Assembly (NCBI GenBank): GCA_035498175.1
Contig: DATKAJ010000085.1
Location: 1 to 64,000, forward strand
Length of the DNA stretch: 64,000 nucleotides
Reading direction: 5' to 3'
From: JALORV01 sp035498175
GTDB lineage: Bacteria; Pseudomonadota; Gammaproteobacteria; Burkholderiales; Burkholderiaceae_F
Position numbers and translations under genes: made by a program. Below are positions 1 through 8,790 of this stretch, in pieces. Position 1 is the first letter of the stretch. Each line of letters opens with the position of its first letter. The notes beneath the pieces were generated by a model. It ran no database searches and had not been told where the DNA came from. It saw only the letters and a list, made by a program, of their open reading frames with translations.

Positions 1-178
1 TTGAACACGGGTTGCCCACCGCGGCGGCCGGTCGGTTCGACGCAAGCGCCGACCGCCCGCCACCGTGGACAACCCTGCGCCGTGCTCGCACGACATTCAG
101 TAGAAAGGTAGTCCAGTGAGCGCCGCACGGCCGCTCCGAAGCGCTCATCTCGCAGCGTCACGCGCGGAGGATTAACAA

Positions 179-1339
179 ATGAGCAACGATCCGCTGGAAT
201 TCACGAAGTCGGCATCGCTAAGCCTGGGCGTCGAACTCGAGCTGCAGCTGGTCGAGCGGCGCAGCGGTGATCTGACGCGGGCGGCATCGGATCTGATTGC
301 GCTGGTTACGCGCAAGCCGTTCCCGGGCGATGTCAAGCCCGAGATCACCGAGAGCATGCTCGAGGTGAGCACCGACGTGCACACGACGTTCGGCCCGCTG
401 CGTGACCAACTGCTGGCGATGCGCGACACTCTGGTTGCCGGGGCGGATCGGCTCGACATCGAAGTGCTCGGCGGTGGTGCCCACCCTTTCCAGCGCTGGT
501 ATGACCGGCAGATCTACGACCGGCCGCGGTTTCGGCACGTCGCCGGCCTGTACGGCTATCTGGCGAAGCAGTTCACCGTGTTCGGCCAGCACGTGCACAT
601 CGGGTGCGAAGACGGCACGCAGGCGATGCGGCTGCTGCACCGCCTTTCGGCGTACATCCCGCAGTTCATCGCACTTGCCGCAAGCAGTCCGTACTACCAG
701 GGCGTCGACACCTCGTTCGACTGTTCGCGACTCAACAGCATCTATGCGTTTCCGCTCTCGGGACGTGCGCCGTTCCTGACCGACTGGCCGGCGTTCGAGC
801 GCTACTTCAACAAGCTGCGCGGCCTCGGCGTGGTCGAAAGCATGAAGGACTTTTACTGGGACATCCGCCCTAAACCCGAATATGGGACGATCGAGGTCCG
901 AGTCTTCGACACGCCGCTGACGGTCGAGCGCGCCGCGGCGCTTGCGGCCTACCTGCAAGCCATCTGCGCGATGCTGCTCGAGCGCAACGACGAGATCAGC
1001 GAGGAGCTCTATCTCGCCTACAACTACAACCGCTTCCAGGCATGCCGCTTCGGGCTCGAAGGGCAGGTGCTCGACAGCATCACCGGCGAATCGGCAGCGC
1101 TGCACCTTGCGGTGCTGCGCACGCTCGACGCGTGCCGGCCGCACGCGCGTGAACTGGGTGCGGCTGATGCGCTTGACGAGATTGAGGGCTGGGTGCGGGC
1201 ATCGGGAAACGACGCGCGCTGGCAGCGCGAGACGATGCAGCGGCATCACTCGCTGGCGCAGCTGGTGCTCGAGTCCGGCGATCGCTGGCGCGGCAAGGCG
1301 CCGAGTAGGTTGCCGAGCAGCGTGCCCGACTACGCCTGA
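179..1339 (+). CDS. ybdK: YbdK-type carboxylate-amine ligase (glutamate-cysteine ligase family 2)
   Basis: A 386-residue protein of the GCS2 family. Family members form an amide bond between a carboxylate, typically glutamate, and an amine using ATP; YbdK of E. coli has weak glutamate-cysteine ligase activity. Visible signatures are the N-terminal GVELELQLVE strand at about residue 17, a GGGAHPF segment near 100, QHVHIG near 140 and a central RVFDTPLT segment. The length is normal for the short YbdK subfamily. The ATG is preceded by GGAGG eight bases upstream (166-170). The gene converges on the HisN-like gene and the two 3' ends overlap by 10 bp. It is transcribed alone here, with about 180 bp of upstream DNA in which I see no recognisable promoter. 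The true substrate cannot be read from the sequence. Confidence 0.88.
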   Translation: MSNDPLEFTKSASLSLGVELELQLVERRSGDLTRAASDLIALVTRKPFPGDVKPEITESMLEVSTDVHTTFGPLRDQLLAMRDTLVAGADRLDIEVLGGGAHPFQRWYDRQIYDRPRFRHVAGLYGYLAKQFTVFGQHVHIGCEDGTQAMRLLHRLSAYIPQFIALAASSPYYQGVDTSFDCSRLNSIYAFPLSGRAPFLTDWPAFERYFNKLRGLGVVESMKDFYWDIRPKPEYGTIEVRVFDTPLTVERAAALAAYLQAICAMLLERNDEISEELYLAYNYNRFQACRFGLEGQVLDSITGESAALHLAVLRTLDACRPHARELGAADALDEIEGWVRASGNDARWQRETMQRHHSLAQLVLESGDRWRGKAPSRLPSSVPDYA

Positions 1340-2169
1340 GGCGCGTGCAGCAGGCGCAGCGCTTCGTCGTGGATCGGCCCCGCGCTCGCGATCAGCGATA
1401 GTTCGGCGATTGGATCTCCGCCGACCCAGCTCGTCACGACGCCTCCGGCGGATTCGACCACCGGGACGATTGCAGCGACGTCCCAGTGCGCCAGCGTCGG
1501 ATCGAGCATCAGGTCGGCGCCGCCGGTCGCCAGCGCGAAGTATCCGAAGCAATCGCCCCACGTCCGGTAGAGCCGCGCGGTGCGGATCACCTGCTCGATC
1601 CGGTCGCTGTGCAGGCCGCGCTGCTCACCGGTGGTCCAGTGCGTCGTCGCCAGCACGGTGGCGTCCGCAAGTCGCTCGCAGTCGCGAACGCATACTTCAC
1701 GCGTGCTGCCGTCCGCGGCATGCAGGGTGCATCGATCCCCATGGCCGATGAGCGAAAGTCCAGGCACCGGGTGCGAGATGACGCCGAGCACCGGTCGATA
1801 TCCGCCGCCGTCGTCGCGCTCGAGCGCGATCAGCGTGCCGAACAGGAAGCAGTGGCTGATGAAGGCGCGCGTGCCATCGACCGGGTCCAGCACCCAGCGA
1901 TACCGAGTGCCGGCCTTGGTGCCGTATTCCTCGCCGAGGATGCCGTGTCCGGGATAGCGACGCTCGATCAGCGCACGCATCTGCTCTTCGGCAGTGCGGT
2001 CCGCGAGCGTGACCGGCGACGCGTCTGACTTGGTCGCGACCGCGGTGCCGGACATGAAATAGCGGCGGATCGCTGTGGCCGCTGTGCCAAGCAGTTCCTG
2101 CGCAAACGGGACGAACTCGCGCACCTCTTCAGGAGCGAACGCGCCACTGTAGCGACGGCGGCCGCTCAC
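1330..2169 (-). CDS. Inositol-monophosphatase-fold phosphatase, HisN (histidinol-phosphatase) type
   Basis: A 279-residue Mg-dependent phosphatase of the IMPase/FBPase superfamily. The metal-binding motifs are intact: SPVTLADRTAEE at 51-62, GEE at 79-81, DPVDGT at 95-100, and a C-terminal HWDVAAIVPVVESAGG segment. The LADRTAEEQMR and GEEYG pattern matches HisN-type histidinol phosphatases better than classical inositol monophosphatases. The start overlaps the stop of the upstream thioredoxin lipoprotein by 4 bp, so it is the last gene of the leftward phosphonate operon. If it really is HisN it would belong to histidine synthesis. Its position beside C-P cleavage genes also permits a role on a phosphorylated phosphonate-derived metabolite, but that is only inference. 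No histidine genes lie nearby. Confidence 0.82.
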   Translation of the reverse strand: MSGRRRYSGAFAPEEVREFVPFAQELLGTAATAIRRYFMSGTAVATKSDASPVTLADRTAEEQMRALIERRYPGHGILGEEYGTKAGTRYRWVLDPVDGTRAFISHCFLFGTLIALERDDGGGYRPVLGVISHPVPGLSLIGHGDRCTLHAADGSTREVCVRDCERLADATVLATTHWTTGEQRGLHSDRIEQVIRTARLYRTWGDCFGYFALATGGADLMLDPTLAHWDVAAIVPVVESAGGVVTSWVGGDPIAELSLIASAGPIHDEALRLLHAPQA

Positions 2170-3767
2170 GCGTGTTTACCGGGCTTGCCGGTGGTAAACA
2201 GTTGCTCGCATGCGGCGCGGTCGCCGGCCTCGACGACAGTTGATGTGCAGACGTCGGCCATCTTCTCGTGCAGCCGGACCAGGGTCGCGTCGTGGCGATG
2301 GTTGCCGTTCCACTTCTGCAGGCGTGTGCTGAGGCGCTCGAGCGAGCGGCGGCTGCGTCCGGAGAATCCGTCCGGCAGCTGCGCCGCTTCGTCGATGATG
2401 CCGGCGGAAGTCGACTCGATGCGGGCCGAGTCGGTGGGCGCCAGCTCGATCAGCGCATTGACGTAGATGCCCCCCCACTGCAGACGCGTCGCCGGACCTT
2501 GCGACGCCTGGTAGGCCTTGCGCGACCATTCGATCGCCGCGGCGTTGCCCTCGGGCGTCTTGCGCTTGCGCGCGTTCGCGGCAAGCTCGACCATATAATA
2601 GTAGGGCGAGTGCGAGCGCGTCAGCTCCGCAGCCAGCAGCGCGTCGGATTCGTCGAGTAGCCCGGCGTCCGCGAGCATCGATCCGGCCGCAGTGATCACC
2701 GACTGCCGCTCTTCGACGCCGGACGTGGATCGATCGGCCCAGGCCGCCTGCTCGCGTACCTGCGCCAGCAAGGCATCCGGCAGCGGTCCCGTCTTGTTGT
2801 CGATCCGTGCGATATCCACCTTCGCCGAGACGACCCACACGCGTGCCGCGTTCGGCAGCGTGGAGTCCTGCGCCAGCTGGTCGAGCGCGGCGTCGAGTGC
2901 ATCGACCAGCTGTTTGCGCGCCGGAGATTTCGCGGCAGTCGTAAACGTGACCAGGGTGTCGGCGTACTGCGCGATCAGGTCGTAGTGCTCACGCATCAGG
3001 TCCGGTCGCGCCAGGATACTTTGCAGGCTCGCCAGCGCATCGGCGCGCGCGGCGGCGGAGACCGGCTTGCCCGGGTTCTTCTCTGCCACCTTCGCCGCGG
3101 CCGCGATCGCCAGCAGCGTCAGCCGCGAGGCCGACTCGCGCTGCGCCGGCGGACAGCTCTGCGCGAGCTTCAACATCGTTGCCGCAGCGGCATCGGATTT
3201 GATCAGCCCGTCGTCGTCGCCCTCCCACGAGTAATACGCGAGCAGGCGCCAGTCGTCGGGGGAGAGCGGCTGTCCCGCGAGCGCAGCTTCGAGCGCCTGC
3301 CGCGCCGACGCTCCGCCGGCCAGTCCGTGATCCAGTACCTGCATGTACTTGGCCGGATCGACCGAGCCCGCCAGCCGTGTGATTTCGCTGCCGTCGGGGC
3401 GCAGCAGCACCATCGTCGGATAGCCACTGACGCCGAAGCGCCGGCCGAGCGACTGCCCGCTCGGCGTGTCGCCATCGACGTACACCGGAACGAACGAGCG
3501 CGACCTCTCGATGAAGTCGGTCCGGGTAAAGATGGTGCTCTTGACCTGACTGCACGGAGGGCACCAGGCTGCGGTCCAGAAGAGGAAAACGGGGTGCGCC
3601 TCCTGGCGGGCGCGTCCGAACGCCCCGTCGATATCCGCTGGCGCGCTCGCGTGCACCCATTCGATTTCCGCCTTGCGCGCAGCGGGCGCGGGCGGCTGGA
3701 CCTCGGGCGCCTTGGTGCAGGCGGCGATCAGCGGCAGCACGACGGCCGCGAGCGTCACTGCTCTCAT
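2166..3767 (-). CDS. Thioredoxin-fold lipoprotein with long helical C-terminal region
   Basis: A 533-residue predicted lipoprotein. The leader ends in a lipobox LIAAC with the lipidated cysteine at residue 17. A thioredoxin domain covers roughly residues 35-155, with the redox motif WCPPC at 68-72 and the cis-proline region GYPTMVLL near 115. The remaining 370 residues are alanine-rich and helical, resembling TPR-like repeats, with no domain I can name. It is probably anchored in the periplasm as a disulfide reductase or isomerase. It sits 38 bp downstream of the PhnZ-like gene and overlaps the HisN-like gene, in the leftward phn transcription unit. No direct phosphonate role is evident. The WCPPC motif differs from the CGPC of housekeeping thioredoxin. 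Confidence 0.8.
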   Translation of the reverse strand: MRAVTLAAVVLPLIAACTKAPEVQPPAPAARKAEIEWVHASAPADIDGAFGRARQEAHPVFLFWTAAWCPPCSQVKSTIFTRTDFIERSRSFVPVYVDGDTPSGQSLGRRFGVSGYPTMVLLRPDGSEITRLAGSVDPAKYMQVLDHGLAGGASARQALEAALAGQPLSPDDWRLLAYYSWEGDDDGLIKSDAAAATMLKLAQSCPPAQRESASRLTLLAIAAAAKVAEKNPGKPVSAAARADALASLQSILARPDLMREHYDLIAQYADTLVTFTTAAKSPARKQLVDALDAALDQLAQDSTLPNAARVWVVSAKVDIARIDNKTGPLPDALLAQVREQAAWADRSTSGVEERQSVITAAGSMLADAGLLDESDALLAAELTRSHSPYYYMVELAANARKRKTPEGNAAAIEWSRKAYQASQGPATRLQWGGIYVNALIELAPTDSARIESTSAGIIDEAAQLPDGFSGRSRRSLERLSTRLQKWNGNHRHDATLVRLHEKMADVCTSTVVEAGDRAACEQLFTTGKPGKHA

Positions 3768-3805
3768 GAGACCTCAAGAAACTGCGCCAGGGGCGGATGC
3801 CGCAA

Positions 3806-4369
3806 TTATCGCCGCAGTCGGGCGGCGATCGCGAAGTAGTGCTCGGCCCCGGGCGTAACGGCGTCGGACGATTTAGCGAGATCGTCCCACAGCCGCACGC
3901 GGACCGCGTCGGCGGCGCGGGGCTGCGCAATGAACGCACCTGCCTCGGCATCGCTGAAGATGCCACCCTGCAATTCGAGGCTGCGTTTTGAGTCTGCCGA
4001 GAGTTGTGCCCAGTACTCGACGCCGCTGATGCGGCCATCGCCACGCGCACACAGGTAGCGCTTGGCATCGACGTGCAGGCGGATCGGCTGCAGCACCGCG
4101 TCGCCGAAGGCGTCGCGCAGAAAGGGCAGCGCAACGTACTCGTGGCGATCGTCGACGCCGCGCAGCGTCGGCGTCTCGCCCTGGTCGTTGATCAGGTGCC
4201 CGACGTCGTGCAGGAATGCGGCGACGACGAGCTCGTCCGACGCGCCATCCCGCTCGGCGAGTTGCGCACACTGCAGCGCATGCTGCAGTTGCGTGACCGG
4301 CTCGCCGCTGTACATGCGATGACCCTTGGCGGCAAAGAGCGCCGCGACTTCGTCGATGGAAAGTCCCAT
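3806..4369 (-). CDS. phnZ: PhnZ-like HD-domain mixed-valence diiron oxygenase (phosphonate-operon HD protein)
   Basis: A 187-residue HD-domain protein resembling PhnZ, which oxidatively cleaves (R)-2-amino-1-hydroxyethylphosphonate to glycine and phosphate, and TmpB, its trimethylated-substrate relative. All iron-ligand positions of PhnZ can be placed: H30 (QHALQCA), H54-D55 (HDVGH), H76 (RHEYVA), H99 (LHVDAKRYL) and D162 in RLWDD. The substrate-loop pair Y20 and E23 (MYSGE) has the same spacing as Y24/E27 of PhnZ, and K103 and the LSADSKRSLELQGG segment also match. The ATG directly abuts the stop of the Na/Pi transporter gene, suggesting translational coupling. The 2-oxoglutarate dioxygenase that normally makes the hydroxylated substrate is not in the window. 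HD proteins of this kind recur in phosphonate operons; the exact substrate is uncertain. Confidence 0.82.
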   Translation of the reverse strand: MGLSIDEVAALFAAKGHRMYSGEPVTQLQHALQCAQLAERDGASDELVVAAFLHDVGHLINDQGETPTLRGVDDRHEYVALPFLRDAFGDAVLQPIRLHVDAKRYLCARGDGRISGVEYWAQLSADSKRSLELQGGIFSDAEAGAFIAQPRAADAVRVRLWDDLAKSSDAVTPGAEHYFAIAARLRR

Positions 4370-6049
4370 TCAGGTCGTGCGCGTTTCGTTGGTCGGGAAC
4401 ACCGGGGCCGCCTCGCCGAGCAGACGGGTCTTGGACAGGACCCCCGCGGATTCGAGGATCGGGTAAGCGACCGAACAGAACAGTGAATTGATCCGCTTGA
4501 AGTCCGCCAGCAGGTCGAGGTGCAGTGAACTGGTCTCGATCGACTGGCGCGTGTTGTCCGACAGCCGCAGCAGGTGCTGATCCGCATAGCGCATCTCGAG
4601 CTCGCGGAAAGCAACCTTCTCGGACATCAGCGACTGGGCCGATTTCAGGTCGCCGTTCAGGAACACCGCCACCGTGAGCTGCAGATTGGCAACCAGGCGC
4701 GCGTGCAGGTCGGTGATCTCGGCGATGCCGGCATCCGAAAACGACAGGCCGTGCCGGATCTTGCGCTCGGCCACGTCGAGCAACCCACGCTCGATGATGT
4801 CGCCGACGTGTTCCATGTTGATCGTGAACTGGATCACCTCGGTCCAGCGGCGCGACTCGCCGGCGTCCAGCGCTTCGCGGCTCACCTGCGCCAGGTAGCG
4901 CTTGATCGCCGAATACAGGCGGTCGATCTCGTCATCGCGTCGACGGAGAGCATCGGCGAGCTGCGCGTCGTTGTTGCGCAGCACGGTCAGCAGCCCCGCC
5001 AGCATGTCCTGCACCGTGTCGGCCAGCCGGATCGCCTCGCGCGCGGCGTTGCCGAGCGCCAGTGCCGGGGTGGCGAGCGCAACCGGGTCGAGGTAGCGCG
5101 GCTGCGCGCCGTTTTCAGTGGACCGGCTGTCGGGCAGCCATTTCTCGGCCAGTTCCGCCACCTTACCGGTGAAGTGCATGAAGGCCAGCGCCAGCACGAC
5201 GTTGAAGCCCAGGTGGAAGATCACCACGAGGTCGCGCGCGTTCATCTCCACCTGGCGCAACCACGGCGTCACAAACGGCAGCAGCGCCAGCGCCAGCGCG
5301 ACGCCGGCGGCCTTGAAGATGAAATTGCCGAGCGGCGCGCGGCGGGTGACGGCATCCGAGCGCCAGGTTGTCAGCATCGCCAGCACGCCGCTGCCGAGAT
5401 TTGCCCCGAGGACGAGCGAGATCGCGACGTGAGCCGGCAGCACGTTCGAGCCGGCCAGCGTGGCGACCAGCAGCACGACGGCGAGGCTCGAGTAGCACAG
5501 GATCGCGAAGACGGCGCCGATCACGACGTCGAGCAGAATGTCGCCCGAAATCTGCGCGAAGAGCGTCTTCACGCCTGCGCCGTGCGCCAGGGGTGCGGTG
5601 GCTGCGCTGATCAGCTGCAACGCAAGGATCATCACGCCGAAGCCGAGGACGATCCGGCCGATCTGGCCTGCGCGCTCGTTACGGCGTGACAGGTAGACGA
5701 CGACGCCGACCGTGATCGCCAGCGGCGCCAGCCACTTCAGGTTGAGCGACAGGACCTGAACCATGGCGGCCGTGCCGACGTCTGCGCCGAGCATGACCGC
5801 GAGCGCGGCCGCAGTCGTCAGCAGTCCCTGCGCAACGAAGGATGAGGTCAGCAGTGCGGTCGCGGTAGAGCTCTGCAGCAGCCCCGTGACCGCGAGGCCG
5901 GCGAGGAAGGCAGTGCTCTGGCCGTTCATGCTGCGTCGAAGCACCTGGCGCAGGCCCGCCCCGTAGACGCGTAACACTCCGGTGCGCACGATGTTCGTGC
6001 CCCAGACCAGCAGCGCAATCGCCGCAATCAGGTTCAGCAAGGTCGTCAA
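4370..6049 (-). CDS. Na/Pi cotransporter family protein with PhoU-like C-terminal domain
   Basis: A 559-residue inner-membrane protein of the NptA/YjbB family. Two inverted Na/Pi cotransporter repeats occupy residues 1-305, each with the QSSTA or related motif (LLQSSTATALL near 57 and CYSSLAVVLL near 190). Residues about 340-540 are cytoplasmic helices resembling PhoU. E. coli YjbB of this architecture exports phosphate, whereas NptA proteins import it. In this operon the C-P cleavage enzymes release phosphate, so export of excess Pi is a reasonable inference. Translation appears to start at TTG; a strong AGGAGG lies about 12 bases upstream and I found no better start. The gene is 71 bp downstream of phnY and is coupled to the PhnZ-like gene. 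Confidence 0.85.
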   Translation of the reverse strand: MTTLLNLIAAIALLVWGTNIVRTGVLRVYGAGLRQVLRRSMNGQSTAFLAGLAVTGLLQSSTATALLTSSFVAQGLLTTAAALAVMLGADVGTAAMVQVLSLNLKWLAPLAITVGVVVYLSRRNERAGQIGRIVLGFGVMILALQLISAATAPLAHGAGVKTLFAQISGDILLDVVIGAVFAILCYSSLAVVLLVATLAGSNVLPAHVAISLVLGANLGSGVLAMLTTWRSDAVTRRAPLGNFIFKAAGVALALALLPFVTPWLRQVEMNARDLVVIFHLGFNVVLALAFMHFTGKVAELAEKWLPDSRSTENGAQPRYLDPVALATPALALGNAAREAIRLADTVQDMLAGLLTVLRNNDAQLADALRRRDDEIDRLYSAIKRYLAQVSREALDAGESRRWTEVIQFTINMEHVGDIIERGLLDVAERKIRHGLSFSDAGIAEITDLHARLVANLQLTVAVFLNGDLKSAQSLMSEKVAFRELEMRYADQHLLRLSDNTRQSIETSSLHLDLLADFKRINSLFCSVAYPILESAGVLSKTRLLGEAAPVFPTNETRTT

Positions 6050-6120
6050 TTGCGGTTGTTACCTCCTGCGTGCCCGGCCCGCGTTGCAAGCGTGCCGAGC
6101 GGCAAATTCGGGCGCGGTGG

Positions 6121-7560
6121 TCACCATGGCAACGAATACGTCTTCACGTTCGTGAAGCTCTTCATTGCCTCCTGTACGCCTTCCTTGTACCCGAGCCCCG
6201 AGTCCTTGATTCCGCCGAAAGGCGTCACTTCCAGCCGGTAACCCGGGACTTCACGCACGTTCACGGTGCCGACGCTCAGCTCCGAGATGCAGCGCGTGAT
6301 CACGTCGAGGCGGTTCGTGCACACCGCCGATGAAAGACCGTACGCCGTCGAGTTTGCGATCGCGATCGCTTCGTCGAGCGACCCGAAACGGATGACCGGC
6401 GAGACCGGACCGAAGGTCTCCTCCTTCACCAGCTGCATCTCCCGGTCGACCCGATCCAGGACCGTCGGCGAATACAGTGCGCCGCGGCGCCGATTGCCGA
6501 TCAGCAGCCGTGCCCCAGCCGTGATCGCCGCATTGACGCGGCGCTCGAACTCCACGGCCGCAGCCTCGTCGATTACGGTACCCATGTCGGTGGCCGGATC
6601 GAGCGGGTCGCCATACTTCACCGCGCGGGTGCGCTCGACCAGTTTCCCGACGAATTCGTCGGCCACCGCGGCGTGCACCAGCATGCGCTTGACCGCGGTG
6701 CAGCGCTGGCCCGAGTTCCTGTATGAGCCGCTCGCGGCCAGCGTCGCCGCCTCGTCGAGGTCGGCGTCGTCCATCACGATGATCGGGTCGTTACCTCCGA
6801 GTTCCAGCACCTGGCGCTTGTAGACCGCCTTGGCCGCGATGTATTTGCCGACCGCCACGCCGCCGGTGAAGGTGACGAGGTCGACATCGGGGTGGGTCAG
6901 CAGCTCGTCCGCGATCTCGCGCGGATCGCCCGTCACGACTGACAGCATCGGCGGCGGCAGGCCGGCCTCGTACAGCACGTCGGCGAGCAGGTAGGCCGCC
7001 AGCGGCGTCTTCTCGCTCGGCTTCAGCACGACCCGGTTGTTGGTCGCCACGGCCGGCGCCACCTTGTGGATCACCTGGTTGAGCGGGTGGTTGAACGGCG
7101 TGATCGCCGTGATGACGCCTTGCAGCGGCTCGCGCAGCGTGTAGACCTTGCGGCTCTTGCCATGCGGCGTCAGGTCGCAGGAAAAGACCTGGCCGTCGTC
7201 GACCAGCGTCTGGTTGGCAGCGAACAGCAGCACGTCCGATGCGCGCCCGACTTCGTAGAGGGTGTCCTTCAGGCACAGGCCGGACTCGAGGGTGACGCGG
7301 CGGGCGATCTCGTCGCGGCGAGCGGCGATGATCTCGCCGGCCTTCATCAGGATGCGGTAGCGCTCGTGGCGCGTCAGCCGTGCGCGGTAGCCGCGCGCTG
7401 CGGCGATCGCGCGGCGCACGTCGTCGACGCCGGCTTTGGGCACCGTCGCGACCACCTCGCCGGTGTACGGGAAGTGCACCTCGAAGCTGCGCGGCGTGAC
7501 GACGCGCTCGCCGGCGATGCGCAGCGCTTCGTTCCTGAGTGGACTCGCCGGCGCGTTCAT
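6121..7560 (-). CDS. phnY: Phosphonoacetaldehyde dehydrogenase
   Basis: A 479-residue NAD(P)-dependent aldehyde dehydrogenase. The catalytic cysteine is C287 in NSGQRCTAV and the general base is E253 in LELGGND; the coenzyme region KPSEKTP is at 180-186. H158 in FNHPLN and R286 next to the nucleophile fall where the S. meliloti enzyme holds the phosphonate group, as I recall its structure. The expected reaction is phosphonoacetaldehyde + NAD to phosphonoacetate + NADH. It lies 7 bp after phnA and its product is the substrate of PhnA, which strongly supports this call over a generic ALDH. GAGGA precedes the ATG. The symbol phnY is also used for an unrelated 2-oxoglutarate dioxygenase; that is not meant here. 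Confidence 0.92.
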   Translation of the reverse strand: MNAPASPLRNEALRIAGERVVTPRSFEVHFPYTGEVVATVPKAGVDDVRRAIAAARGYRARLTRHERYRILMKAGEIIAARRDEIARRVTLESGLCLKDTLYEVGRASDVLLFAANQTLVDDGQVFSCDLTPHGKSRKVYTLREPLQGVITAITPFNHPLNQVIHKVAPAVATNNRVVLKPSEKTPLAAYLLADVLYEAGLPPPMLSVVTGDPREIADELLTHPDVDLVTFTGGVAVGKYIAAKAVYKRQVLELGGNDPIIVMDDADLDEAATLAASGSYRNSGQRCTAVKRMLVHAAVADEFVGKLVERTRAVKYGDPLDPATDMGTVIDEAAAVEFERRVNAAITAGARLLIGNRRRGALYSPTVLDRVDREMQLVKEETFGPVSPVIRFGSLDEAIAIANSTAYGLSSAVCTNRLDVITRCISELSVGTVNVREVPGYRLEVTPFGGIKDSGLGYKEGVQEAMKSFTNVKTYSLPW

Positions 7561-7567
7561 CGAGTCC

Positions 7568-8785
7568 TCATTGCGCGTGATTCAGCACGAGATCGAACAC
7601 GTCGAAATTGCGCCAGCGGCGATTCGCATCGAGCCCGGCGATTGCGCGGTTCAGGATGATCGGCACGCGCTGCTCCGAGATGCCTCCGTGCGAGCGCAGC
7701 GGCAGTTCGAGTTGCGTCAGGTCGTGGCGTGCACGTCCGGTACCGAGCACGACGCTGCGCTCCGATATGACGACGAGGTCGCCAATGCGGTCCGCGGGCA
7801 GTTCGAAGCGCGCGGCAGCCGCCTCACGCTCGAGCACCAGCTCGATACCGAGCAGTCCGCGCAGCCTTGACGCGACGTCGGCGATGCCTTCCGCGGGAAG
7901 GTAGATCGTCGCGAACGAACCGAGCGCGCCGTGGTGGACGACGTACGGGTCAGTGATCGGCAGGATGACGCGCGCCCGTTCGCGGCCGAGCCAGCCGTCC
8001 AGAAGGTCCTGCAGGAAGATGACGTTCGGGCTGGCGTCGAGCCGTGTCTTTGCGTTCATGCCGTGATCGGCGGTCAGCGCGACCACTGCACCGAGCGCAT
8101 CGAGCCTCGTCAGATGGCGGTCGAGCATCGCGTAGAAGCGGTTCGCCTCCGGATCGCCCGGCGCGTGCTTGTGCTGCACGTAGTCCGTGGTCGACAGGTA
8201 CATGACGTCGGGCCGCTGCGTCTCGAGCAGCCGGACTCCGGCGGCGAAGATGAACTCCGAGAGCTCGGCGCTGTACACATCGGGCACCGGCATCCCGACC
8301 AGCGACAGCACATCGTCGATGCCGTTTTCAGCGACAGTGGCTTCGCCGGCCTTTTCCGACGAGAAGCAGATACCCTTCATCCGATGTCCGAGCAGCCGGC
8401 GCAGCTTGTCCTTGGCCGTGACCACCGCAACGCGGGCGCCGGCGTCGGCGAGCCCGGCGAGAATGCTCGGCGCGCGCAGCCACTTCGGGTCGTTCATCAT
8501 CACTTCGGCGCCGCTCACGGCATCGAACAGGTAGTTGCCGCAAATGCCGTGCACCGAGGGCGGCGCACCCGTGACGATCGACAGGTTGTTCGGGTTGGTG
8601 AAGCTCGGCACGACGCAGTCGCCGATCAGCGCGGTGCCTTCGGCGAGAAAGCGCTTCGTGGTCGGCATCTGGCCGGCAGCGACTGCCTGCGCGATGTAAT
8701 CCGGCTCGCATCCGTCGACGCAGACCACGACGGTGGGTTGCTTCGGCTGCGCGTACCGGCGGCCGTTGACTTCGATAGTCCCCAT
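7568..8785 (-). CDS. phnA: Phosphonoacetate hydrolase
   Basis: A 405-residue alkaline-phosphatase-superfamily enzyme that hydrolyses phosphonoacetate to acetate and phosphate with two zinc ions. The full metal and nucleophile set is visible: D24 (VCVDG), nucleophile T63 (SFTNPNN), D201 and H205 (TTDYVQHKH), D240-H241 (TADHG) and H366 (RSHGG). The spacing and the DGCEPDY and GICGNY segments match phosphonoacetate hydrolase rather than other nucleotide pyrophosphatase-like members. It is the second gene of the leftward operon, 5 bp after the regulator and directly ahead of phnY, so the two last steps of the AEP-to-acetate route are co-transcribed. No signal peptide is present, so it acts in the cytoplasm. 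Confidence 0.94.
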   Translation of the reverse strand: MGTIEVNGRRYAQPKQPTVVVCVDGCEPDYIAQAVAAGQMPTTKRFLAEGTALIGDCVVPSFTNPNNLSIVTGAPPSVHGICGNYLFDAVSGAEVMMNDPKWLRAPSILAGLADAGARVAVVTAKDKLRRLLGHRMKGICFSSEKAGEATVAENGIDDVLSLVGMPVPDVYSAELSEFIFAAGVRLLETQRPDVMYLSTTDYVQHKHAPGDPEANRFYAMLDRHLTRLDALGAVVALTADHGMNAKTRLDASPNVIFLQDLLDGWLGRERARVILPITDPYVVHHGALGSFATIYLPAEGIADVASRLRGLLGIELVLEREAAAARFELPADRIGDLVVISERSVVLGTGRARHDLTQLELPLRSHGGISEQRVPIILNRAIAGLDANRRWRNFDVFDLVLNHAQ

Positions 8786-8790
8786 GGATC

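Noticed and set aside
218..1561. Minus-strand open frame opposite ybdK
   Set aside because: Covers a gene with strong family motifs and has no motif of its own.
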